A DNA stretch of 64,000 bases from Porphyra umbilicalis (GCA_002049455.2 KV918769.1:541090-605089); one strand, 5' to 3'; counted from the first letter of the stretch, positions 47,021-57,975 are shown. Numbers and translations are program-made. Notes: a model not told the origin generated them from the letters alone.

Positions 47021-47228
47021 ATTCTCTTTTCTTTTCCTTTTTTGCCCCGCGTCCCATTTCTTTCTCTCGCGGGTCCGTCTGGGTTGGTTACGGCGCCACC
47101 GACGCGCGGGTGCGCCGCCCCTATTTCGAGGGGCGACCCCGGTCTGCTGCCGCCACCGCTACTATCGCGTCCACGCTCTCCCCTCCCCTGCTCCCTTTGT
47201 CGTACCAGTTCACGGTGGGTTGGTGGCG
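45913..47228. other. GC-rich region upstream of the protease gene
   Basis: Shared with the second duplicate copy as far as about 47020. It includes a G-run at 46511-46520 and a CT-rich tract at 47027-47070 (ttctcttttcttttcctttt), typical of an algal promoter or leader. Overlapping Arg/Ala-rich open frames carry no motifs and I do not call them genes. Confidence 0.5.
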
Positions 47229-49841
47229 ATGGCGCGGCGGCGGTGCCTTTGCACCGTCCTGCTGGCCGCTGGGGCATGCGTAGTAGCGGTCCTGGCGGCA
47301 GGCAGCGCGTCGGCCAATGACAACGGTGGTGTTAGCGGCGGCGACGGTGGCGGTGACATTGACAGTGTGCAGCGACGGTCGGCGCTGACCCGCGACACGG
47401 CCGTGGATGTGTCTGGCCACCGGATACATGGGAGTTGGGGCGCCCAGGCGCCCGGCCCCCGCGGTCGCATCGTCAATGGGCGGGTGGTGGGGGCAACCGA
47501 AGGGGATGCGGGCGTGCAATTGTACGTTCGTGCAGAGGGGCCGTGAGAATGGAATGGCGTTTGTGTTGGCGCCGGCCGTTTGTGCGCCATCGGGTGCGGC
47601 TGCAGGGGTGGGATGGCCTGGTATCGTTTGCGCTATTGCGGCCTGCGGGGGTCAACTCTTCCGCTGGATATGATTTTGACGGGTGCTGCGTGGCTACTGA
47701 TCTGTTTGGGCTGCTCTCCCGTGCCTGCCTGCTCTCAACGGTGCACTTTTCTCGGCTGTTGCCATGTTGCATTGCTTCGTGTCTGGTGGTGGGGTGCGTA
47801 GTATGGCCAAGCTCTTCCTTCCCGGTGGCACGCGCTTCTACTGTAGTGGTACGTCCGAGGTGAGCTCACAACCGCGCTGCCGCTGACGTTGTCAGCGATG
47901 CAATCGCGGCCTTGGTGCGGTCAACTGCCGCCGTATCGCATGTGGAGCATGCTCCGAACAAACTGTTCTCACCGGCGGCCTCTCTCCACCTTGTCTGTCC
48001 GCGTTGTCTCATTGCATGATTTCATCACTGTACATTGTCTGCAGGCGCGATGCTGTCATATCGTACCCTCCTGACGGCCGCCCACTGCTTTACGGGGGGT
48101 ACCTCTACGCCCGTGTCGGCGGTCGGCGACGTTGTGCGAGTTGGTGGTAGGGGGCTTTTTGACGGCATTGTGACCTACGTACGTTACGTGCCCAACCACT
48201 CGCTCTGGCTCACCTGACCGTAACGTGCCACTCGACGGCCGTGTAAGCGTGTTGTATCGCCACCGGCTCAGGCGTGGGAATCTTGGTGCTGCTGTGTGTT
48301 GCCGTGCATCGAGGGACCCGGCAGCTGGACTAACGGCCCGCTTGCTTTTGTCCACTACGCAATCTGCCAATGTTGCTCCTCTTGTGTGCCTGTTGGCGTG
48401 CCACCCCCCTTCCCGTTCGGACCACAGATTGAAGATGTCCAGACCCACCCGACGTTTGACATCACCACATACCTGGGCGACATTGCCGTCGTGAAGCTCG
48501 CGGGCACTTTTACCCCGCCGAGGCGATTCGGATGGGCATGTACCCGGCCAAGCTCGGCACCCCCGACATGCTCGCCTCGGCACGCAGTTGACCCTGTCCG
48601 GATGGGGGTAACCAACACGATTGTCCCGCCAGAGGGTGACGTGAACGGCGATGCTGGCCCGGATACCACCTCGGACGCTGTGCATGGGGCGGGTGACGAC
48701 TGGGCTCTGGACGCGAGCCCTAGCTTGGACGCTGGATCGGATGATGGCGAGAACAGTAGCGAGGACAGTGCTTGGGCGCGGATCATGTTTCGGCCAGTGA
48801 TGCTGGAGAGGGCGGTAGCGAAGTTTCCCCGGCACCAGAGGTCACGGATGACGACTACTACTTCTACACGGCCGAACGATGGGCTGATGACGCGGTGGCG
48901 GCTGATGGCCGGCCAGCACCCGTTCGCCATCGCCCAGTGGACCCCACAGTCCGGGCAGGTGACGACGTGGTCGTCACGCCTGCCCCCGCTGTGCGGATGG
49001 AAGCGCTCTCCAAACCCGGGACGCTATTGACGGCCAAGGTGTTCTCACAACCAATGCACAAGTGCTCGACGTTTGCGGAAGAGGTCATTGGCGTCAGTAA
49101 CTATTCGACGTCGTTTTACGACGAGGCGCTCGAGGTGTGCTTGTCGCTCAACGACATGGTGGCGGCATGTGACGGAGACAGGTGCGTCGGTGGACGGATC
49201 AGAGGCGAGGAGGGGGAGAAGCAGCGTATTGCCAACTGTCTGTGTCTCAATGCCGTCCGAAGCTTGGGCGAGGCTCAGAGTGTGCTGCTCGAGACAGGTC
49301 GCTCGCGTACCGGTCGCCGTTGCCATTTGAAGAAACATCCAACTGACTGTCCTCTTGTTGTCCGTATCGGACTTCTGTCGACGAGCGTTCGTTGCTTGCT
49401 ATGGGCTTCCTCTATCGGCGGCGCCATGTTCTTCGCACCACTGTCAGTGGCTCCCCTTTTTTCACCCAAGCACCACACCCGCAAGGTTTCTACTCTTACT
49501 TCATTCATGCCGTCATGAGTGTACTTTGGTCTTTCTGCGCTCAGTTTGCCCATGCAAACGGTCTTTCCTGCTCAGTGAGGACATCCGCACGCTGTGATAC
49601 TTGCATCTGAGCCCTGTTGGCTCTCCTCGCTCACACCTGTTTCTTTCCCCGTGTTCCTTGTCATGTTGGCTCCTGTGGCCCTGCTTCCGGTGCAACGCTT
49701 CCCCCGTGCTCCAACTTGTGTGTGGAACCGCCACAGTTCAGCTATCCGTCTCCCACCGAGGACTGTCCTGTAGCCTATTTTGATATTGGGACCCGGGTGT
49801 CTGCGTACCACGATTGGATTGTGCCGCGGATAGTCTATTGA
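47229..49841 (+). CDS. Secreted trypsin-like serine protease (family S1), multi-exon, with frame breaks
   Basis: Start ATG at 47229. Residues 1-29 form a signal peptide ending at an Ala-Ser-Ala site; a propeptide follows to R80, and RIVNG marks zymogen activation. Exons 47229-47521, 47802-47848 and 48045-48178 splice cleanly to give QFMAKLFLPGGTRFYCSGAM (in part) and LLTAAHC with catalytic H127. Exon 4 (48428-49181) carries HPTFDITTYLGDIAVV with catalytic D176, then LTLSGWG, an acidic ~110-residue insertion and CSTFAEEV...EVCLSLNDMVAACDGD. It needs frame changes near 48513, 48588 and 48780. Exon 5 starts at 49448 and completes the catalytic Ser across the intron to give GDSGSPFF. The last exon ends DIGTRVSAYHDWI then VPRIVY and a stop at 49839-49841; the junction before it is unresolved. 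Acts outside the cell or in a vacuole. The breaks may be indel errors or a dying gene. Confidence 0.85.
47522..47801 (+). other. Protease intron 1
   Basis: 280 bp; donor GTACGTTCGT and acceptor gggtgcgtAG. Phase 2, splitting a Phe codon. Confidence 0.85.
47849..48044 (+). other. Protease intron 2
   Basis: 196 bp; donor GTACGTCCGA and acceptor ttgtctgcAG. Phase 1, splitting a Gly codon just after FYCS. Confidence 0.88.
48179..48427 (+). other. Protease intron 3
   Basis: 249 bp; donor GTACGTTACG and acceptor cggaccacAG. Phase 0, joining GIVTY to IEDVQTHP. Confidence 0.85.
49182..49447 (+). other. Protease intron 4, splitting the catalytic serine codon
   Basis: 266 bp; donor GTGCGTCGGT and acceptor caccactgtcAG. 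The upstream exon ends with AG and the next begins with T, completing the Ser codon of GDSGSP. Confidence 0.8.
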
Positions 49842-50127
49842 ATTGGGGTGTGGAGGGGTGGGCATCAAGGCGAGCGAAGGTCTGTGTTCGATGGGGGTGG
49901 GGAAACCGAAAAAGCCCTCGTGGCAAGCTCTTAAGGGGCTGCTGATAATCATGGCTGGCCTCAGACTCTGGACCACGCATCGTTGCCGAAGTGGGGCGGT
50001 GATGGTGAGATGCCGTATGACCTGAAATGTCATGCCTTTTTAGATGCAGACCAGAATACGAGTTAAATATCTGGAAGCTGCTCCAGAGACAGCACCTGCT
50101 GTCATCGTCCAACGTCGACGGCTATGA

Positions 50128-50328
50128 GGTGGGCTTGTCGCCACCGCAAAGGTGGCGTCCCTTCATCGGACGCTCACCATCGGCCGCACGGGCGTGCTCG
50201 ACGTGCAGACCCGCCACTCTCAGTCGGGCGCCGCCCCGCTCATCACCTCGCGCGGTGGGGACCTCAATGTTCTCTCCGCCACCGCGCAGCACGCAGCCAC
50301 GGCGGTGCTGCAGGGCCTCATCGGATGA
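50128..50328 (+). CDS. Possible terminal exon of an unrecognised gene
   Basis: A 66-codon open stretch without a start, VASLHRTLTIGRTGVLDV in part, ending HAATAVLQGLIG before a TGA at 50326-50328. Its composition is protein-like (Leu/Val/Thr with no low complexity), unlike its neighbours. It would need an acceptor AG at or just upstream of 50128 (ctatgag) or at ccgcaaag near 50151. Upstream exons were not found; it might belong to a gene overlapping the 3' side of the protease. No family recognised. Confidence 0.3.
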   Translation, partial: GGLVATAKVASLHRTLTIGRTGVLDVQTRHSQSGAAPLITSRGGDLNVLSATAQHAATAVLQGLIG

Positions 50329-50389
50329 GCGTGGCTCCTAAATTAGTCCCTTCAGAGGGACTGCTGCAGGTGCCCTCCATCATGGCCAA

Positions 50390-50985
50390 AACAGACAACA
50401 GCACCCCAGCCCTCCCCAGCCTGCGACATGCCGCCCAGCCACTGAAAGAGAGCCCAGTACGCGACGCGACACATTTAAGCCCTCCCCTCGGTTGCTTCCC
50501 CACCCACCCCGCCCGGCAGCCGGCACGTATGACCGCTTCTTGCCGTCCCCACCTGACGGAGCATCAAACATCCGCTTCAGCATGTCCAACCGCTCCTGTC
50601 TGGGGGCGCCCCCCCGTCGCCGCCACCATCGCCACCCCCGCTGCCCCCCCCCCCACCCCCACCGCCCTTCCTCCTCCTCGTCCTCTTCATCGTCCAGCAG
50701 CTCCATCTCGAGCCGTTGCGTACGGATGGCGCGCGACTTTTCCTCCCGTGCGAGTCGCTCGCACTCGGCGGCGACGCGGCGGCTTCCGCTTCGGGGTCCT
50801 CCCGTCGGGCAGAAACGACGCGCAGCACCACCGCCGCGCCCGTCACGGCCAGTAACGTTGCCGTCGCTGCCGACACGTCGCTGCCGGCATTGCGTCACGG
50901 CGTGGCTCGGCGCAGCCCCCACAGCCGTTGCCGCCCGGGGGGAGCCAAACGCCAGGGCGGCGGCCGCAAAGGCGGCAGCGACCAT
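50390..50985 (-). CDS. Small putative membrane protein with acidic coil (frame change)
   Basis: ATG at 50983-50985 starts MVAAAFAAAALAFGSPRAAT, a signal-like hydrophobic N-terminus. Coding character then moves to the frame with SAATATLLAVTGAAVVLRVV (about 50876-50815), a likely membrane helix, and back to the frame with AAECERLAREEKSRAIRTQR and LEMELLDDEEDEEEE (about 50770-50690), then QERLDMLKRMFDAPSGGDGK and a Gly/Arg tail. One indel pair in a C/G run would explain this. Family unknown; the two hydrophobic parts suggest an organelle or membrane protein. End of frame uncertain. Confidence 0.35.
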
Positions 50986-51644
50986 GGCACGTACAGGGAG
51001 GGGGAAGGGGGGGGTGTGTGGAGAGCGGCCACCGCGGTCGATCCCGCCACCCCGCCGTCGACGCGGCGATGGCAAAAGGCAATGGCAGCGGCGGTACGTG
51101 ACCGTCAGCCGACGCGCAGAGGGCAAACCGCGAGTGGCCCCGTGAGCGGTGGCCGAGTGCAACGACCAGCGTCAGCGCCGGACAGGTGCAATTATCGGTA
51201 GGGACGCGCCACCTGCTACCCGCGACCACAGAGGGTGTCCGCCACAGCTGGGGCGCAGCGAGGAAGGCAGCTACGGCGGTTGAGCGCACGCACCTGTTGG
51301 ACGGCGCCATTACAGCGAGGGGGGAAGGGAGGGAGGGGGGGGAGGAAGCGAAGTGAGAGAAAACGAGAAGCGCAGGGCAGGCGACCGCCAAGGGAGCGAG
51401 GCGACGGCGGGGGCGCGCACCGCGGTGGAGATTGGGTCGTCGGCGGGTGGTCACGAGCGACTTGGAAGGCTGATACCCGACGACGTGGTGCCGGCGTCTT
51501 GCATCGAATGGGACGGCACTTGCATGCGACTTACGCGCCGTCTGAGCATAGTCCAATAGCAGCGCAAGTACTCTGAGCACGAGTCCACATAGCTGGTTAA
51601 GTACAGCTCTCTGCCTGAGATCACTACACACAATACAGCGTTCT
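50986..51644. other. Intergenic, no gene seen
   Basis: GC-rich, with G-runs at 51000-51020 and 51320-51350. Short frames only. It includes the upstream side of the minus-strand small ORF. Confidence 0.5.
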
Positions 51645-53003
51645 TCCAATTCCAGGCACGTGCGTGCAATACCCCTGCCTTCAGGGCGGTGGCGCGCTTG
51701 GCGACGCATCGACACCGGGCACGCCGGCCGACTCCATAGCCGCGAGCGCGCATGGGGCACGTACAGCCACGTTGCCGTGGCGGGGGAAACGTGGGCGGGG
51801 AAAAGGGTGCCGCCGCCGGCACCGCAGCTGCGGCGGCTCGCCGGCGTCGCGCGACGCCGACGGGAGGGGCCTTCACTCCGCACACAGCGCACCTCTAATC
51901 GCGCCGCTAGATGGCAGGCCGACGGGCCGCCGCAACAGAAGCCGGCGCGCAGGCACGATCATCCGCGGGTCATCGCGGGCGCGTTCAACCCCCGTAGTCC
52001 GCTGCGCGCGGTCGCCGCGCCCAACTCGGGGCGGTGGGGGTGGTAGGGAGGCAGCACCGTCCGGGCCCTGTGACCCTTGTAGCAGGACAGTCCTTCTCAG
52101 CCACGTAACTCTATTCGCTTTTAGCGTCATCGCGACCCTTCCAACGTCGACACGCCCTCAGATCCCTGAGGACACGAATGCAGACTGCCATCTCTGAAAT
52201 GGAGAGCAAGTTTCGTGATCTAAATATATTGTGCATCACTACACTTTGAGAGCACCTGTCCTAAAGGCAGGGAAAAATCCCGCACTCCAATTCCAGGCAC
52301 GTGCGTGCAATACCTGGCCTTCAGGGCGGTGGCGCGCTGGGCGACGCATTGACACGGGCACGCCGGCCGGTTCTATGGCCGCGAGCGCGCACGGGGGCAC
52401 GTACAGCCACGTTGCCGTGGTGGGGGGGGCGTCGGGCGAGGAAAGGGGTGCCGCCTCCGCCACCGCAGCGGCGGCGGGCCGCCGGCGTCGCGCGGCGCCC
52501 ACAGGCGAGGCCGTCACTCCGCCGCGCAGCGCACCTGCGCACGGCGGGCAGGGCGGCCGACACGGCGCACGGGCGGGCGGGTGGGGACTGATCGCCGCGC
52601 GACGAGGCGCCTGTAAACCGCGCCGCTAGATGGCGTCAGCCAACCGCCGACGCGCCGCCGCAACAGAAGACGGCGCGCAGGCACGATCAACCGCGGTGTC
52701 ATCGTGGGCGCGTCAAGCCCCGGATTGTCGCTGCGCGCGGTCACCGCGCGCAACTCGGGGCGGTAGAGGGCAAGGCTCTGTCCGGGCCCAGTGGCCCCTG
52801 TGGCAGGAACCGTCCTTCTCAGCCACGTAACTCCATTCGTTTTTTAGCGTCATCGCGACCCTTCCAAACTGACACGCCCTCAGATTCCCTGAGGACTACG
52901 AATGCAGGCTGCCACCTCTGAAACGAAAGAGCAAGTCCCTTGATCTAAGTATATGTGTGCATCACTACACTTTGAGAGCACCCTGTCCTCAAGGCCAGGA
53001 ACT
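51645..53003. repeat. Tandem direct duplication of a ~642-bp unit
   Basis: Unit 1 runs 51645-52286 and unit 2 from 52287 to about 53003. Both start ccaattccaggcacgtgcgt and share, in order, gcacgtacagccacgttgcc, ctcagccacgtaact, agcgtcatcgcgacccttcc and gtgcatcactacactttgag. Divergence is moderate, with many substitutions and small indels, so this is an old duplication. No motif-bearing ORF lies inside. Confidence 0.9.
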
Positions 53004-53069
53004 GTTGCGAAAGAGTTCCAAATCGGCCTCTGCGGGTCGTAGAGGCCGATTTGGAACTCTTTTGGCAAC
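53004..53069. repeat. Strong hairpin (28-bp stem, 9-base loop)
   Basis: gttgcgaaagagttccaaat (and on to 53031) pairs with 53041-53069 with two minor defects. The loop is gcgggtcgt. It lies directly at the end of the second 642-bp unit. It could be a tiny MITE, a small-RNA precursor or a terminator-like structure. Confidence 0.85.
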
Positions 53070-53655
53070 TGTTGGAGTGCGGGGTTTTTGGGAGAACGGC
53101 TGTATGTCTCACAGCTACATCCATCCTCGCAAAGTCTTGCCATCCACTCCTCGTTCACTCTACACAGACCAGATGCCCAGAGTTGGGTAGCTCTCGCCTC
53201 AAACCATGCCTCTCATGCGCTTGCCCCACTTGTTCTTCCTACAGCCGCTACCCTCGCTGCCCGAAACCTCAAAAAGATACATGCTACCGAATAGGGCATG
53301 CCAAGGATGCGGTGGCCTGCGGATGCTCGAGTCAGTCTGTCCTACAGTCCTTTGCTGGTGATGGTCCAACTCTCGAGAGCAGCCAATGTGGGTGCGGTTG
53401 ACGGGACATCTCGCTAGTGGTGCTCTACAGAGCCCCATAGGCGTCCGTTTGCTGGAGTTCGTGCCTCTCCCCTCCTCTCTCCTCGCCCCGCTTACGCCAG
53501 GCGTGATACGGTCCGGGCACGCAAGAAGCACACGCCCACCGGATTGATTGACGCCAATGCTTCTGCTTCAATAACGTCGCGCAGCTGCCTGCATGGTCGC
53601 AAAGAACCAGTTTCAGTCGCTTCGCCGTCTCACGAGGATTCTATCAAGCCTCGCG
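53070..53655. other. Intergenic, no gene seen
   Basis: Balanced composition and short unsupported frames only. It lies downstream of the membrane protein gene that ends at 53656. Confidence 0.5.
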
Positions 53656-54753
53656 CTACACACTCGCTGCGCTTGGGACCACCTTGCCTCGGACACTTCC
53701 GATCAGCGGCAAGGCCTCCTCCTCTGCGTCTCTCACACCACTCACAATGGACACTCCGTCAACTCGGCCGAGCCACACAGAGACCGGGTGGATCAAGCGC
53801 AGCCCCACCACTACCGCAACACCCACCACCACCCCCACCGTAGCACACGTCGCTACCGCGACATCCATAGATGTAGCGGTGGGCAGCAACCTTCTGATCG
53901 AAACCGCAGCCGCCCATGCCACCGCAGCCCCACAGGTGTAGACGGTGACGAGCACGACGGTGGCAGTGACGGCGGACCCGAACTGAGTGCGTCGCATGGC
54001 CGTCCACGTCAACGCGGGGCCCGGTGGGTATGTACCGTCGGCCGCCAACAGGCCATCAGCGTCAAAGGCGCTTACAGATAATGGCACGCGCTGAGCAACG
54101 ACCACGAGTCCTGTCGCCTGGACAGCCATCCCGGCCGCGAGCAGCGTCAGGAGGGTGCGCCAAGAGGAGGCAGCATAGACTTGCAGGCTGCTGAGCGTTA
54201 TGAGCAGCGCCGCTTCGACACCAAAGAGCGTGAGCAAAATCTTGCGGGTGGCAGCAGCGCCAGCGTTACCACCGGCGCCGACCATCTGGCCCGTGGCCGC
54301 GGCATATGCCGTCCCGCGCGACCGCTCCCGGCCAGCAGCTTTCCACGCGCCAACCACCAGAACCTTGCACACGTGGAGGAGAAAAACGCAGACCGCTCCC
54401 GGCACTGCCATGGCGCTAGCAAGCGCCTGCTTGGCACCCATCGCCGCTAACCATACTGCCTCGGCCGCCACCGGCGCTTCACCCGGGGGCAGAGGCGGCG
54501 GGTCACCCCACAACGAGAACGAAGCTGCCGTCGCCATCGCCATCGAAAACGCCCAGTTGAGGTTCAGCCCAGCCGCTGTGGAACCGACGACAAATAATTG
54601 CAGGAGTGCGATGGCCCACGTCGGCGCCGCGGTCGCCACCATGCCCTTGAAACTGGCCGCCTCCTGTACGCCGAGTGCCGCGCACGGTATGGAGACGCGA
54701 GCACAGGAAGTTAAATCCCTGCGACAGGAAGGAGGAGGAGTGTGGCCGTTCAT
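53656..54753 (-). CDS. Multi-pass membrane protein of unknown function
   Basis: 365 residues from the ATG at 54751-54753. Hydrophobic segments lie at about 44-66, 103-137 (one long or two short helices), 171-195, 200-221, 259-286 and 296-321, separated by short polar loops. The N-terminal ~40 residues are Cys/Arg/Ser-containing, and the C-terminal ~40 are soluble and acidic (RDAEEEALPL). It is Ala/Val-rich throughout. I do not recognise a family and there is no conserved catalytic motif. The frame is open for 56 more codons upstream without a strong start; an upstream exon is possible. The intact 1.1-kb frame with clear alternation of helices and loops supports a real gene. Confidence 0.7.
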   Translation of the reverse strand: MNGHTPPPSCRRDLTSCARVSIPCAALGVQEAASFKGMVATAAPTWAIALLQLFVVGSTAAGLNLNWAFSMAMATAASFSLWGDPPPLPPGEAPVAAEAVWLAAMGAKQALASAMAVPGAVCVFLLHVCKVLVVGAWKAAGRERSRGTAYAAATGQMVGAGGNAGAAATRKILLTLFGVEAALLITLSSLQVYAASSWRTLLTLLAAGMAVQATGLVVVAQRVPLSVSAFDADGLLAADGTYPPGPALTWTAMRRTQFGSAVTATVVLVTVYTCGAAVAWAAAVSIRRLLPTATSMDVAVATCATVGVVVGVAVVVGLRLIHPVSVWLGRVDGVSIVSGVRDAEEEALPLIGSVRGKVVPSAASV

Positions 54754-55859
54754 CTCGAGCACACGAGCAGTGCGCACTCCCACAGGTCGACCGAAACACG
54801 CAAAGCACGCGGGGGGCGAGCAAGAGGGTGGGTGAATGCGGGCGAAACAAAACGTTGAGATGCTCACCCAGGAGTGGGAGATGCAGCCACAGCCGTAGAC
54901 TGCAGCCACAGAACTCGGCACATCGAGCGGAGACTACGATTGCCAGCACGAGTAACAGACCGCGGTCGCTGGCGACCTCGAGCAGGCCAAAGCCAGACGA
55001 CGTGAGGCGGGCCAGCGAAATCTCATCAATCTCGATGTAGTTCCCTGGCCTTTAGGTCAGGGTATCTATGTACCAACATGGTGAAGACCGCTTTTAATTT
55101 CTTTGAGAGCTAGTCCACTTTACGGGAGTACTTGTTGAGACCGCAAAGCACATCCTTTTCGCTCCCTCTGCAGCCCCTTAAAGTTTCGTCACCTTTTCTT
55201 TGCACTGGGAACGTTGGTACGCGTGGTCGGGTGCCTCGTACCAAGTTGGACGCCGTGGGAAGGTCTTGCTCGCGCGGGCGGTTCGCGACAGTGTACATAG
55301 CGCAAGAAGCTGGATGGAGAGGGTCGTGAGGCGGGGTGCACGGTCTACGGGGCACTCCGGCGGAGTGGCACGGAGTAATGTCGATGGTACTTTGAGAGCG
55401 GCGGTCCCAGATGTCTCTGAGGGCGTCTATCTCACATTCGAACGCTTGAAAGCAGAATGATGCGAGCCGCGCGACGTGACGGGTGAGACCGCACCACTGG
55501 GCGCGATGCGTGGGGCGGCGAGGACGGTGGGTGACTGAGAAACTGCAGGAGTGGCGGCCGGATGGCTCACTTGTCTGGTGTCCTCGACTAAAGGTCTATT
55601 CCATGCAACTAAAGCTTTAGGCGCATGAAGAAAGGGGTTTTCCTGCTGTTCTAGGCTTTTGATTAATCATGAGAAGTAAACAGAACTGGTCTCCGTGGCA
55701 TGGGTACCCAAGGAGAAACAAGAAGGCGCTCAAAGGAGCTTCTAGCGCTGAGATACACCTCGGTGTTTCTCTATCCCTCCAGAATCGCGCCGTTTTCTTC
55801 GTCTCTGCCGATCCGAAACTGGCTCTGACCAATTTCTGATGCAAGACACGTCAGTGTCT
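54754..55859. other. Intergenic, no gene seen
   Basis: Should include the promoter of the membrane protein gene. Balanced composition; short frames on both strands without motifs. Confidence 0.45.
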
Positions 55860-57880
55860 TGCCTGTTGGGAGTGGCGGGCACGCCCCCTCGGACCGGAAG
55901 GGGCGTCATCCGCCGGGGGAGGCGGTAAGTCTCCTACGTGGGGAGGCTGGTGGCCGGCGGGCGCGGCCGACGGTGGAGGCCGTGTCGATGGACCTAGGGT
56001 TGAAGGTGGGGTTCTTGTCCAGATCTGAGGTGGGGTTCAGATGTGGATAAGGGGAGTTGGGGGGACTTCCAAGTACGATACTATAGTTGCCACCTTGTAG
56101 TAAGATGCAGTGGGGTGGGGTTCAGTTCGTGCTCACTGTCAGCCCCAAAGCTGGGGTGGCGCCAAAAAAGCGCGCGCGCGCCCATATCGACCGCCCCAGC
56201 GATCGCCCCCCCCCACCCACCCCCGCCGCCGACCGCCGCGCCGCCACGCGCAGCGTCGTCGTCCCCCCCCCCCCCCCCCCCCCACCCCGTCGTCCGCTAT
56301 CACTCTCTGCATTTCTTTCCCGCTCCTGCTGTGGTCCATGTGGCAACCCCCGTCATTTTGCGGGCACCCATTGAAGCCCCCCTCACGGTCCGCTGCCACC
56401 TGCGCCGCCCCCGCCACGGCGACCGTCGCGGTGCCGTGCGGCGGCCGCGGGAGCGACGGTCGCCGACGTCGACGCCATTGGTGATCCCCCCCCCTGCTGC
56501 CGTCGCGGGTTGCGACAGCTGTCGTGGTCGGTATGTTGTCCCGTCAGTGTTCTATTACGTCTGTCAATGTGGCCGACCCTCTGCCCACGCTGCCTCGCTC
56601 ACAGATGGTTTCGCTCTCCTGCCCCAGTAGACGAGGTGCGTGTTTTTCTGTTGTCTTGGGGATTCTCTGCCTTTTTTTTCTGCAAGAATGTGCCGAACGG
56701 TGTATGGTTGTGATCGTCCTGCTCACCTTGTTTGCTGCTATGTTTCGATGTGTTCTTCTTTCTTCTTCTTCACCTTTGGTACCTGGTACATTTGTACTGC
56801 GCGGTTTATGTGCCTCTTTGCTGTCTGACGCTGTCGATGGAGAGACGGGGCACCCCACGAGGGCCCCGCTCCTTTTGATAGCTCGTTCTTGACGATTGCA
56901 GCGCTAGTGTGGGTGGGTGCCGGAATAGCTACCTGCTTTGACCTTATAGCGTACGTTTTCTTTCCACCGCCATGACCATGCACCTTTTCGACCCGCAGGT
57001 GCCTCTCCCTGCCCACACTCTGCTTCTATTTTTGTTTTCGTGCTCAGGACACACATACTACATGGCCTCGGCCACGCTCAGGAGCACGGGGCTGGGGCCC
57101 AGGTTGCATTCTCGGCTACCCCTCCCCCTCCTGGCACATCTGCTACTGTCTTCGATGAATGGCTTTCAACACGAGTAGAGAAAGTCGTTTTTAATGCAGT
57201 GGCGCATGTTCCTCTCTGTCCTGCCCTTTCGTGCACTCACACTCACGCGCAAGTCTCAAGGAACGTTGGCCTCGCCCACGACTTTCCCCCCCCCGGACTC
57301 ATCCCCCTCCCCCCGTGGCTCATTGACTTGGTCGTGGAGATGCATTCGCCTCGGTCCAGTATTGACTCCGTCTGTGGCGCGTTCCCTTGCCGAGCGCGCC
57401 TTCTCTGGTACGATTCTTACAGTGACTGCGAGGAGCGAGGAACTGAACCCCACCCCACCCCATCTTACTATACGGTGGAAGTTCGATCAAGTGCATGTGG
57501 CGAAGTATCTCCAATTCCCCACATCAGACATGAACCCCACCTCGGATCTGGACCTGAACCCCACCTTCAACCCGTGCCCGCGTGTCGATGGGCCACGCGA
57601 CGTGCGGAACCGGCGACGGTTTCCGCATTGGGCGAATCTTCCACAAGGACAGATTCGGCAATGGGATCTTTGCCGCAACGTGGCGGCTGGATCCGAGATG
57701 GAATTCGGGAACCGGCGCGACCGCTCAGCGGTGTGCGTGGCGCGCCGTGGGGCGTGGCCAGGCACCGGTGCTTGAGGGAGCACCGTGCGGGCGCGGCGAG
57801 CGGCAAGGCCATTGTGGCGGTCGGGGGTCTGACAGTTGGAAGGGGCGTGGCCCCTCAGCTGTGTAGCACGCCCCCCCCCG
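55860..57880. repeat. Diverged inverted-repeat pair bounding a ~2-kb segment
   Basis: Left end 56004-56145 and right end 57425-57575 share reverse-complement blocks: ggttgaaggtggggttc, tccagatc, ggtggggttca, acttccaa/acttccac, tagtaagatg and gtggggttcagttc. Similarity may extend out to gcacgccccctc (55890) and ggggcgtggcccctc (57842). Between them are a C-run at 56263-56282 and possible spliced gene pieces: a donor GTGCGT after cagtagacgag at about 56635 and acceptors ctttttcgacccgcAG and ttcgtgctcAG near 56998 and 57048. The whole may be an old transposon; no transposase was recognised. Confidence 0.5.
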
Positions 57881-57974
57881 CGGGCCGTCCCAAAATATCC
57901 CGATCCGGGCCAGCAAGGGAATGACCTGTCCAGATCTCGGGGATTGGATTGCCGGTCGGGGCGGGGCTTTTCCC

Positions 57975-57975
57975 N
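57975..57975. other. Assembly join (single N)
   Basis: An N in ttttcccNcaccc. As at 978 it probably marks a scaffold join, so contiguity across it should not be assumed. Confidence 0.85.

Noticed and set aside
45913-47200. Several Arg/Ala-rich ORFs upstream of the protease
   Set aside because: Equivalent frames in the duplicate copy are disrupted, and composition alone explains their length.
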